Source: JACKIC01 sp964543795 (lineage in GTDB: Bacteria > Planctomycetota > UBA1135 > UBA2386). From it: a stretch of DNA of 64,000 nt. The notes under the pieces were generated by a model that was not told where the DNA came from, searched no databases, and worked only from the letters and a program-made list of their open reading frames with translations. The position numbers and the translations under genes were made by a program. Location: contig CAZIZN010000013.1 of the NCBI GenBank assembly GCA_964543795.1, positions 62,001-126,000 of the forward strand, read 5' to 3'. Shown one piece after another: positions 16,746-26,680 of the stretch. How positions within the stretch are numbered: the first letter of the stretch is position 1; every line of letters starts with the position of its first letter.

Positions 16746-18062
16746 ATGGACCTCGGCTTCGAGACGATCGGCAACGCGTGCCTCATCTTCCACGATCGTG
16801 GCCCCGTGCTCGCGACCGACCCCTGGCTCTTCGGCACCGCGTACTTCGGCGGCTGGCGCCTCAGCCACGAGGTGCCGCGCGAACAGCAGCAGCACGTCGC
16901 GGCGTGCAAGTACCTCTGGATCTCGCACGGCCACCCCGACCACCTGAGCCTGCCGTCGCTCGAGACGCTGCGCGACAAGACGATCCTGCTGCCCGACCAC
17001 TTCGGCGGCCGCGTCGCGGGCGACCTGCGGGGGCTCGGCTTCCGGGTCCAGGTCCTGCAGTGCGGCCAGTGGTTCCCGATCGGCGACCGCATGCGGATCG
17101 CCTCGCTCGCGAACTACAACCAGGACGCTTCGCTCGTCGTCGACCTCGACGGCCACCTGATCGTCGACGCGAACGATGCCGGCAACCGCGGCAGCAGTCG
17201 ATTCCTCGAGCGGGAGCGCGCGCGCTTCGGCAAGCGCAAGGTGCTCGCCTGCCTCACGGGCTACGGCGACGCCGACATGATCAACTTCTTCGACGAGCAG
17301 GGCAACCGCGTGCCGCCCGCGGCGATGAGCCACGAGCCGTGCGGTCCCGGCATCGCGGCGATGCTCGACTACTACGACTTCGACTACTTCGCGCCGTCGA
17401 GTTCGATGCACCGCTACAACCGCACCGACAGCGTCTGGGCCGACGCCTGTGCGACGCCGGTCGACGCGCACGCCGAGGGCTTCGACGGCGGCCGCCGCAC
17501 GTGCCTGCCTGCCTTCGTGCAGTTCGATCTGCACACCGGCAGCTACGAGAAGATCGGGCCGAAGGCCAACGACGGGCCGCCGGAGCCGCCCGAGGCGCAC
17601 GGCGACGACTGGAGCACGCCGCTCGAGCGCGAGGACGTCGACCTGCTGCGCGCCTACTTCGGCCGCTTCGAACACCTGCGCAGCCACTTCGACTTCGTGA
17701 ACTTCCGCGTCGGCAGCCGCGACCACACCATCGATCTCGGCAGAGGGCACGGTCGCGGCATCACGTTCGCGACGCCGCGCCAGTCGCTCGTGACGGCCGT
17801 GCAGTGGCAGGCGTTCGACGACATCCTGATCGGCAACTTCTGCCGCACCACGCTGCACGGCGACTGGTGGGGCAAGCAGGGGGCTCCGGCGCTCTACCCG
17901 CACTTCACGCCGTTCGTGACCAAGTTCGGCGACAACGGCGGCGCCCGCACGCAAGCCGAGCTGCGCGCCTACTTCGCCGAGTACCTGCGCCGCGGTTACA
18001 CCGAGTTCACCGCGGAGCCGGGCGAACAGGAGATGCGCGCGGCCCTGGCACCCTATCTGTAG
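16746..18062 (+). CDS. MBL-fold metallo-hydrolase (UlaG-like)
   Basis: The 438-residue protein has the metallo-beta-lactamase HxHxDH motif as WISHGHPDHLS (around residue 60) and downstream metal-ligand segments such as LIVDANDAGN and HTIDLGRGHG. The opening MDLGFETIGNACLIF with ATDPWLFG is typical of UlaG-like hydrolases. The protein is longer than simple UlaG proteins and its C-terminal part (RRGYTEFTAEPGEQEMRAAL) is unfamiliar; similar proteins occur in amino-sugar or surface-glycan gene sets, but the substrate here is unknown. No signal peptide is seen, so it is probably cytoplasmic. CTACAC ends close to the ATG with no Shine-Dalgarno sequence. An in-frame ATG 60 bases earlier is possible but gives an Arg-rich extension. 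Confidence 0.8.
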   Translation: MDLGFETIGNACLIFHDRGPVLATDPWLFGTAYFGGWRLSHEVPREQQQHVAACKYLWISHGHPDHLSLPSLETLRDKTILLPDHFGGRVAGDLRGLGFRVQVLQCGQWFPIGDRMRIASLANYNQDASLVVDLDGHLIVDANDAGNRGSSRFLERERARFGKRKVLACLTGYGDADMINFFDEQGNRVPPAAMSHEPCGPGIAAMLDYYDFDYFAPSSSMHRYNRTDSVWADACATPVDAHAEGFDGGRRTCLPAFVQFDLHTGSYEKIGPKANDGPPEPPEAHGDDWSTPLEREDVDLLRAYFGRFEHLRSHFDFVNFRVGSRDHTIDLGRGHGRGITFATPRQSLVTAVQWQAFDDILIGNFCRTTLHGDWWGKQGAPALYPHFTPFVTKFGDNGGARTQAELRAYFAEYLRRGYTEFTAEPGEQEMRAALAPYL

Positions 18063-18171
18063 GGCCCGCGGGCGGCCTGGTCCTGCGGGACAAGGCCGTT
18101 GCAGCGCGCCCCTCGCATTCCGGGCTGGGGCCTCGTAAAGACCGCGCGTCTCTGCCCACCCCGAGAATGCC

Positions 18172-19899
18172 ATGAACCTCCTGCGCCCAGCGCTGCCGAT
18201 CCTGCTGCTCACGTCGTGGTCCCTCGCCCAGGCGGCCGCTGCTGCCGTCGCCGGTCCGCCCAACCCGCTGCCCGCGGGCCTGCCCGAAGCGATCGTCAAG
18301 GAGGGCATCGAGAACAGCCAGGCGATGCGGCTCCTGCGCGACCTCTGCGGCAAGGTGGGGCACCGCCTGACCGGCTCCGACAACTTCACCAGGGCGTGCC
18401 TCTGGGCCAAGGCGGAGTTCGAGGCGATGGGGCTCGAGGCGCAGCTCGAGGAATGGGGGGAGTGGAAGCTGACCTGGAAGCGTGGCGAGTGGAAGGGTCG
18501 CATCGTCGAGCCGATCCAGCTCGACATGTACGTCGCCACCGACGCATGGACCGCGGGCACCAAGGGCCTGCAGAAGGGCGAAGTGGTGCCCGTGCCCGCG
18601 AACGCCGAGGAGGTCGATGCCGCGGCGCTCAAGGACAAGTGGGTCTTCTACGGCCGTCGGCGCCCTGCCGCCGCGGTGCGCGAGGCGTGCGAGAAGGCCG
18701 GCATCCTCGGCTGGGTCTACCGCGCCGGCGACCCGAACCAGCAGTTCCCGACGCGCGTGCGCGTGTTCGGCAACCACCAGACCGCGCTGCGACCGTTCGA
18801 CCAGGTTCCGACGGTGCCGATGATCGCGGTGCGCGCCGACGACGCCGACCAGCTCCTCGAACTGATCGAACAGGGCAAGCGACCCGTCTGCGAGTTCGAC
18901 ATCCAGAACACCTTCGTCGACGCGCCGATCAAGCTGCACAACGTGATCGCCGAGATCCGCGGCACCGAGAAGCCCGACGAGGTGGTCATCGTCTGCGGCC
19001 ACCTCGACAGCTGGCACCAGGCGCAAGGCACCACCGACAACGGCACCGGTGCCACCTCGACGCTCGAAGCCGCGCGCATCCTGGCCAAGGTCGGCGCCAG
19101 GCCCAAACGCACGATCCGTTTCTGCCTCTGGGGCGGCGAGGAGCAGGGCCTGCTCGGCAGCCGCGCGTACGTGCAGCGGCACCGCTCCGAGATGGACAAG
19201 GTCTCGGCGGTCTTCAACCACGACACCGGCACGAACTGGGCGCAGCAGCTGCCGGTGACCGCCCGGATGAAGGAGCAGCTCGAGCCGGTGTTCGCCAACG
19301 TCGCGGCCCTGCTCGAGGCGCCCGACAAGGACTTCGACGGCCCGGTCTTCGACCTGCGCGAGGTCGCCGCGGTCACGGGTGGCGGCGGCAGCGACCACGC
19401 TTCGTTCCTGGCCGCCGGCGTGCCGGCGTGGTCGTGGAACCTGAAGGGCCGCAGCGACTACTTCCAGTACACCTGGCACACCCAGTGGGACACGATCGAC
19501 GTCGCGATCGAGGAGTACCAGCGCCACACCTCGACGGTGATCGCGCTGGCCGCGCTCGGCACCGCCAACCTCGACGCGCTGCTCGACCGCCAGGGTGTCC
19601 AGGCCGGCGGCGGCCGCCCGGGCCAGTCGACCGCGTTCGCCGAGGGGCTGTTCGGCGCCTCGTTCGACGGGCTGAAGTTCAAGGACGTCAAGGCCGACGG
19701 CCGCGCCGCCAGGATGGGCGTCAAGGACGGTGACGTGCTGCTCGAGGTCGCCGGCAACAAGGTCGAGAGCCTGCGGCAGATCTTCCAGTTCGCGCGCGAG
19801 GCCGAAGGCACCGACGTCGAACTCAAGTTCCAGCGCGGCAGCGAGACCTTCACCACGAAGATGGCGAAGGGCGACCTGCAGATGCGCCGCGGTGGCTGA
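18172..19899 (+). CDS. Secreted M28-family zinc aminopeptidase with a C-terminal PDZ domain
   Basis: The 575-residue product has a signal peptide (MNLLRPALPILLLTSWSLAQA), a protease-associated-like segment and then the M28 catalytic domain. The zinc ligands and catalytic residues are visible in order: GHLDSWHQ, TTDNGTGATS, GGEEQGLLGS, FNHDTGTNW, GGGSDHASF and TWHTQWDT. A PDZ domain follows from about residue 490 (FGASFDGLKFKDVKADGRAARMGVKDGDVLLEVAG). M28 enzymes remove N-terminal amino acids from peptides in the periplasm or outside the cell. The PDZ domain probably presents C-terminal peptides or regulates the peptidase. The gene appears to be a single transcription unit. Confidence 0.93.
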   Translation: MNLLRPALPILLLTSWSLAQAAAAAVAGPPNPLPAGLPEAIVKEGIENSQAMRLLRDLCGKVGHRLTGSDNFTRACLWAKAEFEAMGLEAQLEEWGEWKLTWKRGEWKGRIVEPIQLDMYVATDAWTAGTKGLQKGEVVPVPANAEEVDAAALKDKWVFYGRRRPAAAVREACEKAGILGWVYRAGDPNQQFPTRVRVFGNHQTALRPFDQVPTVPMIAVRADDADQLLELIEQGKRPVCEFDIQNTFVDAPIKLHNVIAEIRGTEKPDEVVIVCGHLDSWHQAQGTTDNGTGATSTLEAARILAKVGARPKRTIRFCLWGGEEQGLLGSRAYVQRHRSEMDKVSAVFNHDTGTNWAQQLPVTARMKEQLEPVFANVAALLEAPDKDFDGPVFDLREVAAVTGGGGSDHASFLAAGVPAWSWNLKGRSDYFQYTWHTQWDTIDVAIEEYQRHTSTVIALAALGTANLDALLDRQGVQAGGGRPGQSTAFAEGLFGASFDGLKFKDVKADGRAARMGVKDGDVLLEVAGNKVESLRQIFQFAREAEGTDVELKFQRGSETFTTKMAKGDLQMRRGG

Positions 19900-19919
19900 T
19901 CGCGCGACCCGCGGCCGAC

Positions 19920-19961
19920 CCGGCTCTCGCGCTGGGACTCGCGCCGGCTCTCGCGCTGGGA
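19920..19961 (+). repeat. Short tandem duplication after the M28 gene
   Basis: An 18-base unit, ccggctctcgcgctggga, occurs twice with a 24-base period, separated by ctcgcg. It begins 20 bases after the M28 stop. It does not form a hairpin on its own. It looks like a local slippage duplication. Confidence 0.6.
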
Positions 19962-20008
19962 AATGAGCGGTGGCGCCGCCGCCGCGCCCGCATTAGGATC
20001 CGCCGCAG

Positions 20009-20026
20009 TGGTGGCACGAGCCACCA
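20009..20026 (+). terminator. Possible terminator downstream of the M28 gene
   Basis: TGGTGGC and GCCACCA form a perfect 7-bp stem around the loop ACGA, about 110 bases after the M28 stop and upstream of the LysM gene. There is no U-tract. It could instead be part of the LysM gene's leader. Confidence 0.4.
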
Positions 20027-20161
20027 GCGCTGCCTGTGGTTCGCGGCCCGGTTCGCCGCGATCGGTCAAACGCACGCAGCGTCCGGGCGAACCCGCGGCG
20101 GATCGGCGATTGCCATGCTGCCGCGCAATGCTGGCGCGGCTCGCCGCGCCGGGAGGGATCC

Positions 20162-21013
20162 ATGAAGCAGAACGAGCGCATCCTGGTGTATGCCGTCACC
20201 GGCTTCCTAGCCGTCATCCTCGTCATCGCCGTCTGGTTCGGCAGCGACACGCCGCTCGCCCCGCGCAATGCGCAAGCGGGCGATGCCGCCGCGTCGAAGC
20301 TCGTCGACCTGATCGATCCGGCCGCTCTGCCGGGTGGCGGTCCGGCGGGCGGCGCGGCAGCGGACGCCGGCGTGGTCGATCCTTCGGCCAGGGCGGGCGA
20401 CGAGAAGCCGGTCTCCGGGCAGTCGCCGCTGGTCGCGCCGGCGACGTCGCTGGCGGCCGCCGAACTGGTCGCGCAGCAGCTCGGCCCGAGCCGCCGCGAT
20501 CGCACCGTCCGTTACGTGTTGCCGCGCCCGAACGACTCGCTCGAGTCGCTGGTCACGCGGTGGTGCGGTTCGCGCGCGTTCCTCGACGCGGCGATCCGCC
20601 TCAACGAGGACCTGCGCGTCGTCCAGGTCGGCCGCGAGGTCGCGGTGCCCTGGGTCGAGGACGAAGAGGTCTATGCCGCGCACCAGGCGCGGCAGGCGAG
20701 CAAGCTGCAGGCCATCGCGCAGCCCGCGGCCGCGGACCGGCCGATCGGCCAGCCGCGCGCCATCGACGGCGACACGGTGCGCGACCCCGCCGGGGCGGGC
20801 GCGAACGTGCCCGTGCGCACGCCGGCTGCCGCCAACGTCGAGGGTGCTACCCGGTACGTCGTGAAGAACGGCGACTCGCTGTGGCGCATCGCCGACCGCA
20901 CCTACGGTCGCAGGCTCGCCGACCGCATGGTCGCCGAGATAAAGCAGCTCAATCCGGGCCAGACCGACGTGCTCAAGCCCGACCAGGTGCTGCTGCTGCC
21001 GCCCAAGCCGTGA
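20162..21013 (+). CDS. Membrane-anchored LysM-domain protein
   Basis: The 283-residue product has one N-terminal membrane segment (ILVYAVTGFLAVILVIAVWFG), then a low-complexity Ala/Gly/Pro linker and a region resembling a divergent first LysM (RYVLPRPNDSLESLVTRWCGSRAFLDAAIRLNED). A clear C-terminal LysM follows (TRYVVKNGDSLWRIADRTYGRRLADRMVAEIKQLNPG). LysM binds N-acetylglucosamine-containing polymers such as peptidoglycan, so a periplasmic envelope role is likely. The ATG has a strong GGGAGG site at good spacing, which decides the start. It converges with the sigma-54 regulator gene 20 bases away. Confidence 0.85.
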   Translation: MKQNERILVYAVTGFLAVILVIAVWFGSDTPLAPRNAQAGDAAASKLVDLIDPAALPGGGPAGGAAADAGVVDPSARAGDEKPVSGQSPLVAPATSLAAAELVAQQLGPSRRDRTVRYVLPRPNDSLESLVTRWCGSRAFLDAAIRLNEDLRVVQVGREVAVPWVEDEEVYAAHQARQASKLQAIAQPAAADRPIGQPRAIDGDTVRDPAGAGANVPVRTPAAANVEGATRYVVKNGDSLWRIADRTYGRRLADRMVAEIKQLNPGQTDVLKPDQVLLLPPKP

Positions 21014-21032
21014 GCGCGGCGCGCGGCGCGGC

Positions 21033-22400
<1,368 letters not shown>

Positions 22401-22739
22401 GCGCCCGGACCGTAGCTGCGGCGGGGAAGGCGGGCAGCCGGGTCGGCCAACATTTTTGGCGCGCCTGCGCCCCATGCCACGGCGCGCTCCCTGCGCGCCG
22501 AGAGGCGGCGCCGGCCGGGATGGCGAGCCGGGGTATCCTTGGTCCGTCAATCCCTGCGTCCCTGCGTCTACTTGACGGTCGGGCGACGGAACCTAGCATG
22601 CACGACCCTCTGCCCGCAGTCGCTGGCAGATTCGGCAGTTCCGGCGCCCGCTCGTCCCCGATGCCCGGGGTGCCGCAGCTTCCGTTCGACGCCCTCTTCC
22701 AAGACCCCTCTGCCCTTCCGTTCCAAGGAGTCCATTTTC
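22401..22739. other. Divergent intergenic region upstream of the HEAT-repeat gene
   Basis: These 339 bases lie between the sigma-54 regulator (minus) and the HEAT-repeat gene (plus). They hold an inverted repeat overlapping a promoter-like pair (described separately) and, near the end, a strong AAGGAG ribosome binding site for the HEAT-repeat gene. The predicted leader is about 130 bases long. I see no gene. Confidence 0.6.
22544..22599 (+). promoter_or_regulatory. Putative promoter and operator of the HEAT-repeat gene
   Basis: TTGACG (22572-22577) and TAGCAT (22594-22599) are separated by 16 bases, a reasonable housekeeping-sigma promoter. The -35 hexamer is the right arm of an inverted repeat, CCGTCAA...TTGACGG, with 7-bp arms and a 21-base spacer that itself holds a tccctgcg direct repeat. 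A dyad overlapping the -35 suggests a regulator binding site. This is inference from sequence pattern only. Confidence 0.45.
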
Positions 22740-24848
22740 ATGGCCTGCTCGTTCCCTCAGTCTCTCCTGGCGGCCGCTGTTGCCGTCGTCGTCGGTGGCT
22801 CGGTCCTCGCTCAGGACACGCCGCTGCAGGAGGCTTCGAAGGCGCTTCGTCTGGGACGCAAGGAGGACGCGGTCGCCAAGCTGCGCGAGATCCTCTCCTC
22901 GGACCCGTCCAACGAGGCCGCTCTCCAGCTCTACCAGTCCATCTCCCAGGACGAGTGGTACATGCTGATGACCGAGAAGGGCGAGATCCAGCAGATCGCC
23001 CGATCGATCCTCGATCGCGCCAAGGTCGAGCGCAAGGAGCGCTCGCGCGACGACACCACGATCCGCGAACTGGTCGGCATCGCCACCGCCTCGGACAGCG
23101 ACCACGCCGCGCGCCAGGCCGCGATCAACAAGCTGATCGCCGAACACGGTGAGTTCGCGGTCCCCGCGCTGGTCGAGAAGCTCGGCAACAAGGACGACGA
23201 GGAAGGGCAGATCCAGGCCGTCTACACGCTGTCGCGCATCGGCTCGGCCGCCGTGTTGCCGCTGCTCGAGGTGCTCAAGAGCAGCGACGAGGTGACGGTG
23301 CAGAACGCCGCGGCGGCGCTGCACCACATCGGCGACTCGCGCGCCAACGCCTACATGCTGCACCTGGCCGGCGACAGCCGCGTCAACGTCAGCACGATCG
23401 CGAAGTCCTACCTGCAGAAGCGCGGCATCAAGGGCGACGCCGTCGCGGCTCTGCTCGCCGACTCGCGCAGCTACCTCAAGGGCAACGTGCCGCCCGGGGC
23501 CTTCAGCGAGGTCGTCTGGACGCTGGTCGACGACAAGCTCGTGCCCACCGACGTGCCGGGCCTCGTCTTCCCGAGCGAACTGGCCAAGAGCTGTGCCGCC
23601 GAGGCGGTGCGCATCGCGCCGGCGAGCCTCGAGGCGCGCAGCGTGCTGGCGCAGGCCAATCTCGGCCAGGCCCAGATCATCGAAGCGTCGATCGCCCAGG
23701 GCGACGAATCGGTCAAGGCGCTCGAAGGTGTCGCCGCCGACCTCAAGATCGCCGCGCTCGCGAGCGGCATCGACTCGCTGCGCTCGGCGCTCGAGGCCGG
23801 CATGCAGCAGGGCATGGCCCCCGTTGCGCTGGGTGCGATCGGGGCCCTGGCCGCGGCCGAGAGCACCGAGACCATCGGTCAGAGCGCGCTGCTGAAGGCG
23901 CTCGACAGCACCAACAAGCAGATCAAATACGCCGCCGCCGAGGCGCTCGTTCGCGCCACGGCTGGCGTGGGTGTGCCCGCGGCCGACAAGGTCGTCGCCG
24001 TGCTCGGCGAAGCCGTCGCCGAGGAGGCCGTGCGCACGATCCAGGTGATCGGCGAGACGGTCGAGACCAAGGCGGCCGTCGCGGCGTCGAGCGGCGTGCG
24101 CGGCTTCGCGGTCGATGCCAGCGCCAACGCGGTGTCGGGCATGCGCAGCCTGCTGGTCAACCCGAACGTCGACGTGGTGGTGATCCACGAGATCCTGCCC
24201 GACCGCCAGCCGGAGGACGTGATCGGCAACATCAAGAAGGACCCGCGCATGGCCAACACGCGCGTCGTGATCGTCGCCAAGGACGTCGAGGCCGCGAAGG
24301 CCCGCTTCGGCGAGGACGTCGGCGTGGTCCAGGGACCGCTGACCGGCGAGAACCTCGTCGCTGCCGTGAACACCGCCCTCGATGGCGTCACGACGGCGGG
24401 CAACGCGCGCGCCGAAGCCTACGCCCAGGGTGCCAGTGCCGCCCTGCTGACCCTGGCTTCGAAGAAGGCTCCGATCGACGCGGCGCTCGACAGCCTCGGC
24501 AACCAGCTCAACCGCGGCGACGCAGTGGCGGTGCCCGCGGCGAAGGCGCTGGGTCTGGCCGGCGGCGCGGCTCAGCTCAACGTGCTGGTCGGCGCGATGC
24601 GCGACGGCGCCTCGCTCGACCTCAAGGTCGCGGGCGCCGAGGCGATCGGCAACGTGCTCGCGCGCCTCGACGGCTGCCCGGACGACGTGCTCGCGGCGCT
24701 GGTCGCCGTGCTCGAGAGCAAGGACGATGTGAAGCTGCGCCAGGCGGCCGCGGTCGCGCTGGGCAAGGCCAAGGTCGACGGCGCCAAGAAGGCCATGCTG
24801 CAGAAGAAGCTCGGCCGCATCGCCGGCGCTGCGGAGAGCGAAGGCTGA
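22740..24848 (+). CDS. Secreted HEAT-repeat protein with an embedded degenerate receiver domain
   Basis: The 702-residue product has a signal peptide (ACSFPQSLLAAAVAVVVGGSVLAQ) and a TPR-like opening (ALRLGRKEDAVAKLREIL). HEAT/armadillo repeats are seen in VPALVEKLGNKDDEEGQIQAVYTLSRIGSAAVLPLL, SALLKALDSTNKQIKYAAAEALV and LKVAGAEAIGNVLARL. Between the two HEAT blocks, from about residue 465 to 560, lies a CheY-like segment: DVVVIHEILPD where a true receiver has DxxxxDxxxPG, then NTRVVIVAKD and a GPLTGENLVAAV end. The phospho-acceptor position is H483, so it should not be phosphorylated in the usual way, and its place in an exported protein also argues against that. A scaffold role is inferred. 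AAGGAG stands nine bases before the ATG. A strong terminator hairpin follows. Confidence 0.85.
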   Translation: MACSFPQSLLAAAVAVVVGGSVLAQDTPLQEASKALRLGRKEDAVAKLREILSSDPSNEAALQLYQSISQDEWYMLMTEKGEIQQIARSILDRAKVERKERSRDDTTIRELVGIATASDSDHAARQAAINKLIAEHGEFAVPALVEKLGNKDDEEGQIQAVYTLSRIGSAAVLPLLEVLKSSDEVTVQNAAAALHHIGDSRANAYMLHLAGDSRVNVSTIAKSYLQKRGIKGDAVAALLADSRSYLKGNVPPGAFSEVVWTLVDDKLVPTDVPGLVFPSELAKSCAAEAVRIAPASLEARSVLAQANLGQAQIIEASIAQGDESVKALEGVAADLKIAALASGIDSLRSALEAGMQQGMAPVALGAIGALAAAESTETIGQSALLKALDSTNKQIKYAAAEALVRATAGVGVPAADKVVAVLGEAVAEEAVRTIQVIGETVETKAAVAASSGVRGFAVDASANAVSGMRSLLVNPNVDVVVIHEILPDRQPEDVIGNIKKDPRMANTRVVIVAKDVEAAKARFGEDVGVVQGPLTGENLVAAVNTALDGVTTAGNARAEAYAQGASAALLTLASKKAPIDAALDSLGNQLNRGDAVAVPAAKALGLAGGAAQLNVLVGAMRDGASLDLKVAGAEAIGNVLARLDGCPDDVLAALVAVLESKDDVKLRQAAAVALGKAKVDGAKKAMLQKKLGRIAGAAESEG

Positions 24849-24864
24849 GACGACAGGATCCGGC

Positions 24865-24909
24865 GCGGCCGCCGCAGGAGCGCCCGAGGGGCGACCCTGC
24901 GGCGGCCGC
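24865..24909 (+). terminator. Strong terminator-like hairpin after the HEAT-repeat gene
   Basis: GCGGCCGCCGCAGG and its exact reverse complement form 14-bp arms around a 17-base loop that holds an inner CGCCC/GGGCG stem. It starts 17 bases after the stop codon and ends about 70 bases before the tRNA gene. There is no U-tract, but the position and strength fit a terminator that insulates the tRNA. Confidence 0.65.
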
Positions 24910-24978
24910 GGCCGTTCCAGGGTGCCCAGTTCGCGCTGGAACCCGCCGCAGACGCTCGCTAGAGTCCGCCGCCCGAAT

Positions 24979-25053
24979 GCCGATGTAGCTCAGCGGTAGA
25001 GCAACGCTTTCGTAAAGCGTAGGTCCTCGGTTCAAATCCGAGCATCGGCTCCA
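24979..25053 (+). tRNA. tRNA-Thr (anticodon CGT)
   Basis: A complete cloverleaf is readable. The acceptor stem is GCCGATG with CATCGGC, the D arm GCTC...GAGC, the anticodon stem ACGCT/AGCGT with loop TTCGTAA (anticodon CGT, reading ACG), and the T arm CTCGG/CCGAG with loop TTCAAAT. The discriminator base is T and the CCA tail is encoded in the DNA. The length with CCA is 75 bases. TAGAGT just upstream may be its -10 element. It decodes a threonine codon frequent in this GC-rich genome. Confidence 0.97.
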
Positions 25054-25150
25054 GACCTGCCACCGCCCGCGGCGCCGGATCCCGGCGTCGCGGGCGGCGT
25101 GCGTTCCAAGGCCCGCATCCTGGAAGCTGCATTCGGCCGGCCCCGGCGGT

Positions 25151-26614
25151 ATGGGAGGCCCCGTGCTGGCCGCCGTGCTGTTGTCCTGGGACGCGATCGT
25201 GATCGCGATCGCCGCGCTCGGCGAACTGCTCGGCGTGCTCTTCGTCTATCGCGTGCTCACGCGCGGCGGCTCGCCGGCGAGCACGCTGCTGTGGATGGTG
25301 CTGATCCTGGCAGCGCCCTGGTTCGGCCTGTTGATCTACTACCTGCTGCCGCGCCGGCTGCAGCTGCGGCGGCTGCGCGCCGTGCGGCGTCGCGGCGAGC
25401 GCTACCGGGCGGTCCGAGCCGGCGGCGCCGAGTCGAGCGGCAGCGTGCCGCCGCCGCCGCCGCCGCGCACCGGACTGCACAGCCTGCTGGCCGGCGACGA
25501 CGGCAGCGGCTTGTCCGTTGCCCACGAACTGCGATGGCTGCCGTCGGGGCAGGACTTCACGGCGGCGGCGCTGGCGGCGATCGAGGCGGCCCGGCGCGAG
25601 GTCCACGTGCTCGTGTTCATCCTGCGCGCCGACCGCGCCGGGCAGCGCTTCCTCGAGGTGCTCGCGGCGGCGGCGGCCCGGGGGGTGGCCGTGCGGCTGC
25701 TCTACGACTCGATCGGCAGCTTCGGGCTCTCCGATGCGGCGCTGGCGCCGCTGCGGGCGGCGGGCGGGCGGGCGCAGGCGTTCCTGCCGCTGCTCTGGAA
25801 GCGGCGGCCGTTCACCGTGAATCTGCGCAACCACCGCAAGCTGCTGGTCGTCGACGGCGAGGTCGGTTTCGTCGGCGGCCGCAACGTCGGCGACGAGTAC
25901 TTCACGGACCGGCTCGGACGCGAGCGCCGCTGGCTCGACGCCATGCTCGAGATCCGCGGGCCGGTCGTCCGGCAACTGCGCGACGTGTTCGCCGAGGACT
26001 GGCACACCGCGACCGAAGAGGTGCTCGACCCACCGCCCGCGCCGCCCGCGCCGCCCGCGCGGGGCATCGCCGTCGGTGTCGTGTGCAGCGGCCCCGACCG
26101 CGAGCAGTCGGACCTGTGGTTCGCCTACGTGCAGGCGATCGCCGAGGCGGCCCGCAGCATCGACCTCTGCTCGCCCTACCTGGTGCCGCCCCAGACGCTG
26201 CTGTTCAGCCTCGAACTGGCGGTCGCGCGCGGCGTGCGGGTGCGCATCCACACGAACGGCCCGAAGGCCGAGGCCGCCGTGCTCTACCACGCGCAGCGCA
26301 GCTATTACCGGCGCCTGCTCGCTTCGGGCGTCGAGATCTACGAGACGACCGAGGACTACACGCACGCCAAGCTGCTCGTCGTCGACGGCGAGGTCGTCGT
26401 CGTCGGCAGCGCCAACATGGATCTGCGCAGCGCGCACCTGAACTTCGAGATCGCCGCCGTTGCGCTCGACGCGCCCGAACTCGGCCGCGAGGTCCTCGCG
26501 ACGATCGACGCGCGCTGCGCCGTCTGCCGCCGGTTCACGGTCGAGGACCTGCCGTCGAATCCCGTGCGGCGAGCCATCGACGGCTTCTGCGGCATCCTGT
26601 CGCCGCTGCTGTGA
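25151..26614 (+). CDS. cls: Cardiolipin synthase (phospholipase D family)
   Basis: The 487-residue protein begins with two membrane segments (SWDAIVIAIAALGELLGVLFVY and STLLWMVLILAAPWFGLLIYYLL), as in ClsA. It then has two HKD catalytic motifs: HRKLLVVDGEVGFVGGRNVGDEYF and HAKLLVVDGEVVVVGSANMDLRS. These joined active sites condense two phosphatidylglycerol molecules to cardiolipin and glycerol at the inner membrane. A poly-Pro linker follows the membrane segments. The gene starts about 100 bases after tRNA-Thr and converges with the RmlC-like gene. Confidence 0.93.
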   Translation: MGGPVLAAVLLSWDAIVIAIAALGELLGVLFVYRVLTRGGSPASTLLWMVLILAAPWFGLLIYYLLPRRLQLRRLRAVRRRGERYRAVRAGGAESSGSVPPPPPPRTGLHSLLAGDDGSGLSVAHELRWLPSGQDFTAAALAAIEAARREVHVLVFILRADRAGQRFLEVLAAAAARGVAVRLLYDSIGSFGLSDAALAPLRAAGGRAQAFLPLLWKRRPFTVNLRNHRKLLVVDGEVGFVGGRNVGDEYFTDRLGRERRWLDAMLEIRGPVVRQLRDVFAEDWHTATEEVLDPPPAPPAPPARGIAVGVVCSGPDREQSDLWFAYVQAIAEAARSIDLCSPYLVPPQTLLFSLELAVARGVRVRIHTNGPKAEAAVLYHAQRSYYRRLLASGVEIYETTEDYTHAKLLVVDGEVVVVGSANMDLRSAHLNFEIAAVALDAPELGREVLATIDARCAVCRRFTVEDLPSNPVRRAIDGFCGILSPLL

Positions 26615-26680
26615 GCGTCTGCCCGCACGAACGGTCGTCGCGGTCCGCCGTGCCGGACGAGTGTGCGCCGCCGCCGCGGC

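Noticed and set aside
12950..18175. A 1741-codon plus-strand frame across the helicase and the MBL gene
   Set aside because: It is antisense to a complete Lhr helicase with all motifs and shows only complement-type composition.
22440..22480. A sigma-54 promoter (TGGCGCGCCTGCG) upstream of the sigma-54 regulator
   Set aside because: The GG and GC pairs are three bases too close compared with the -24/-12 spacing, and the rest does not match.
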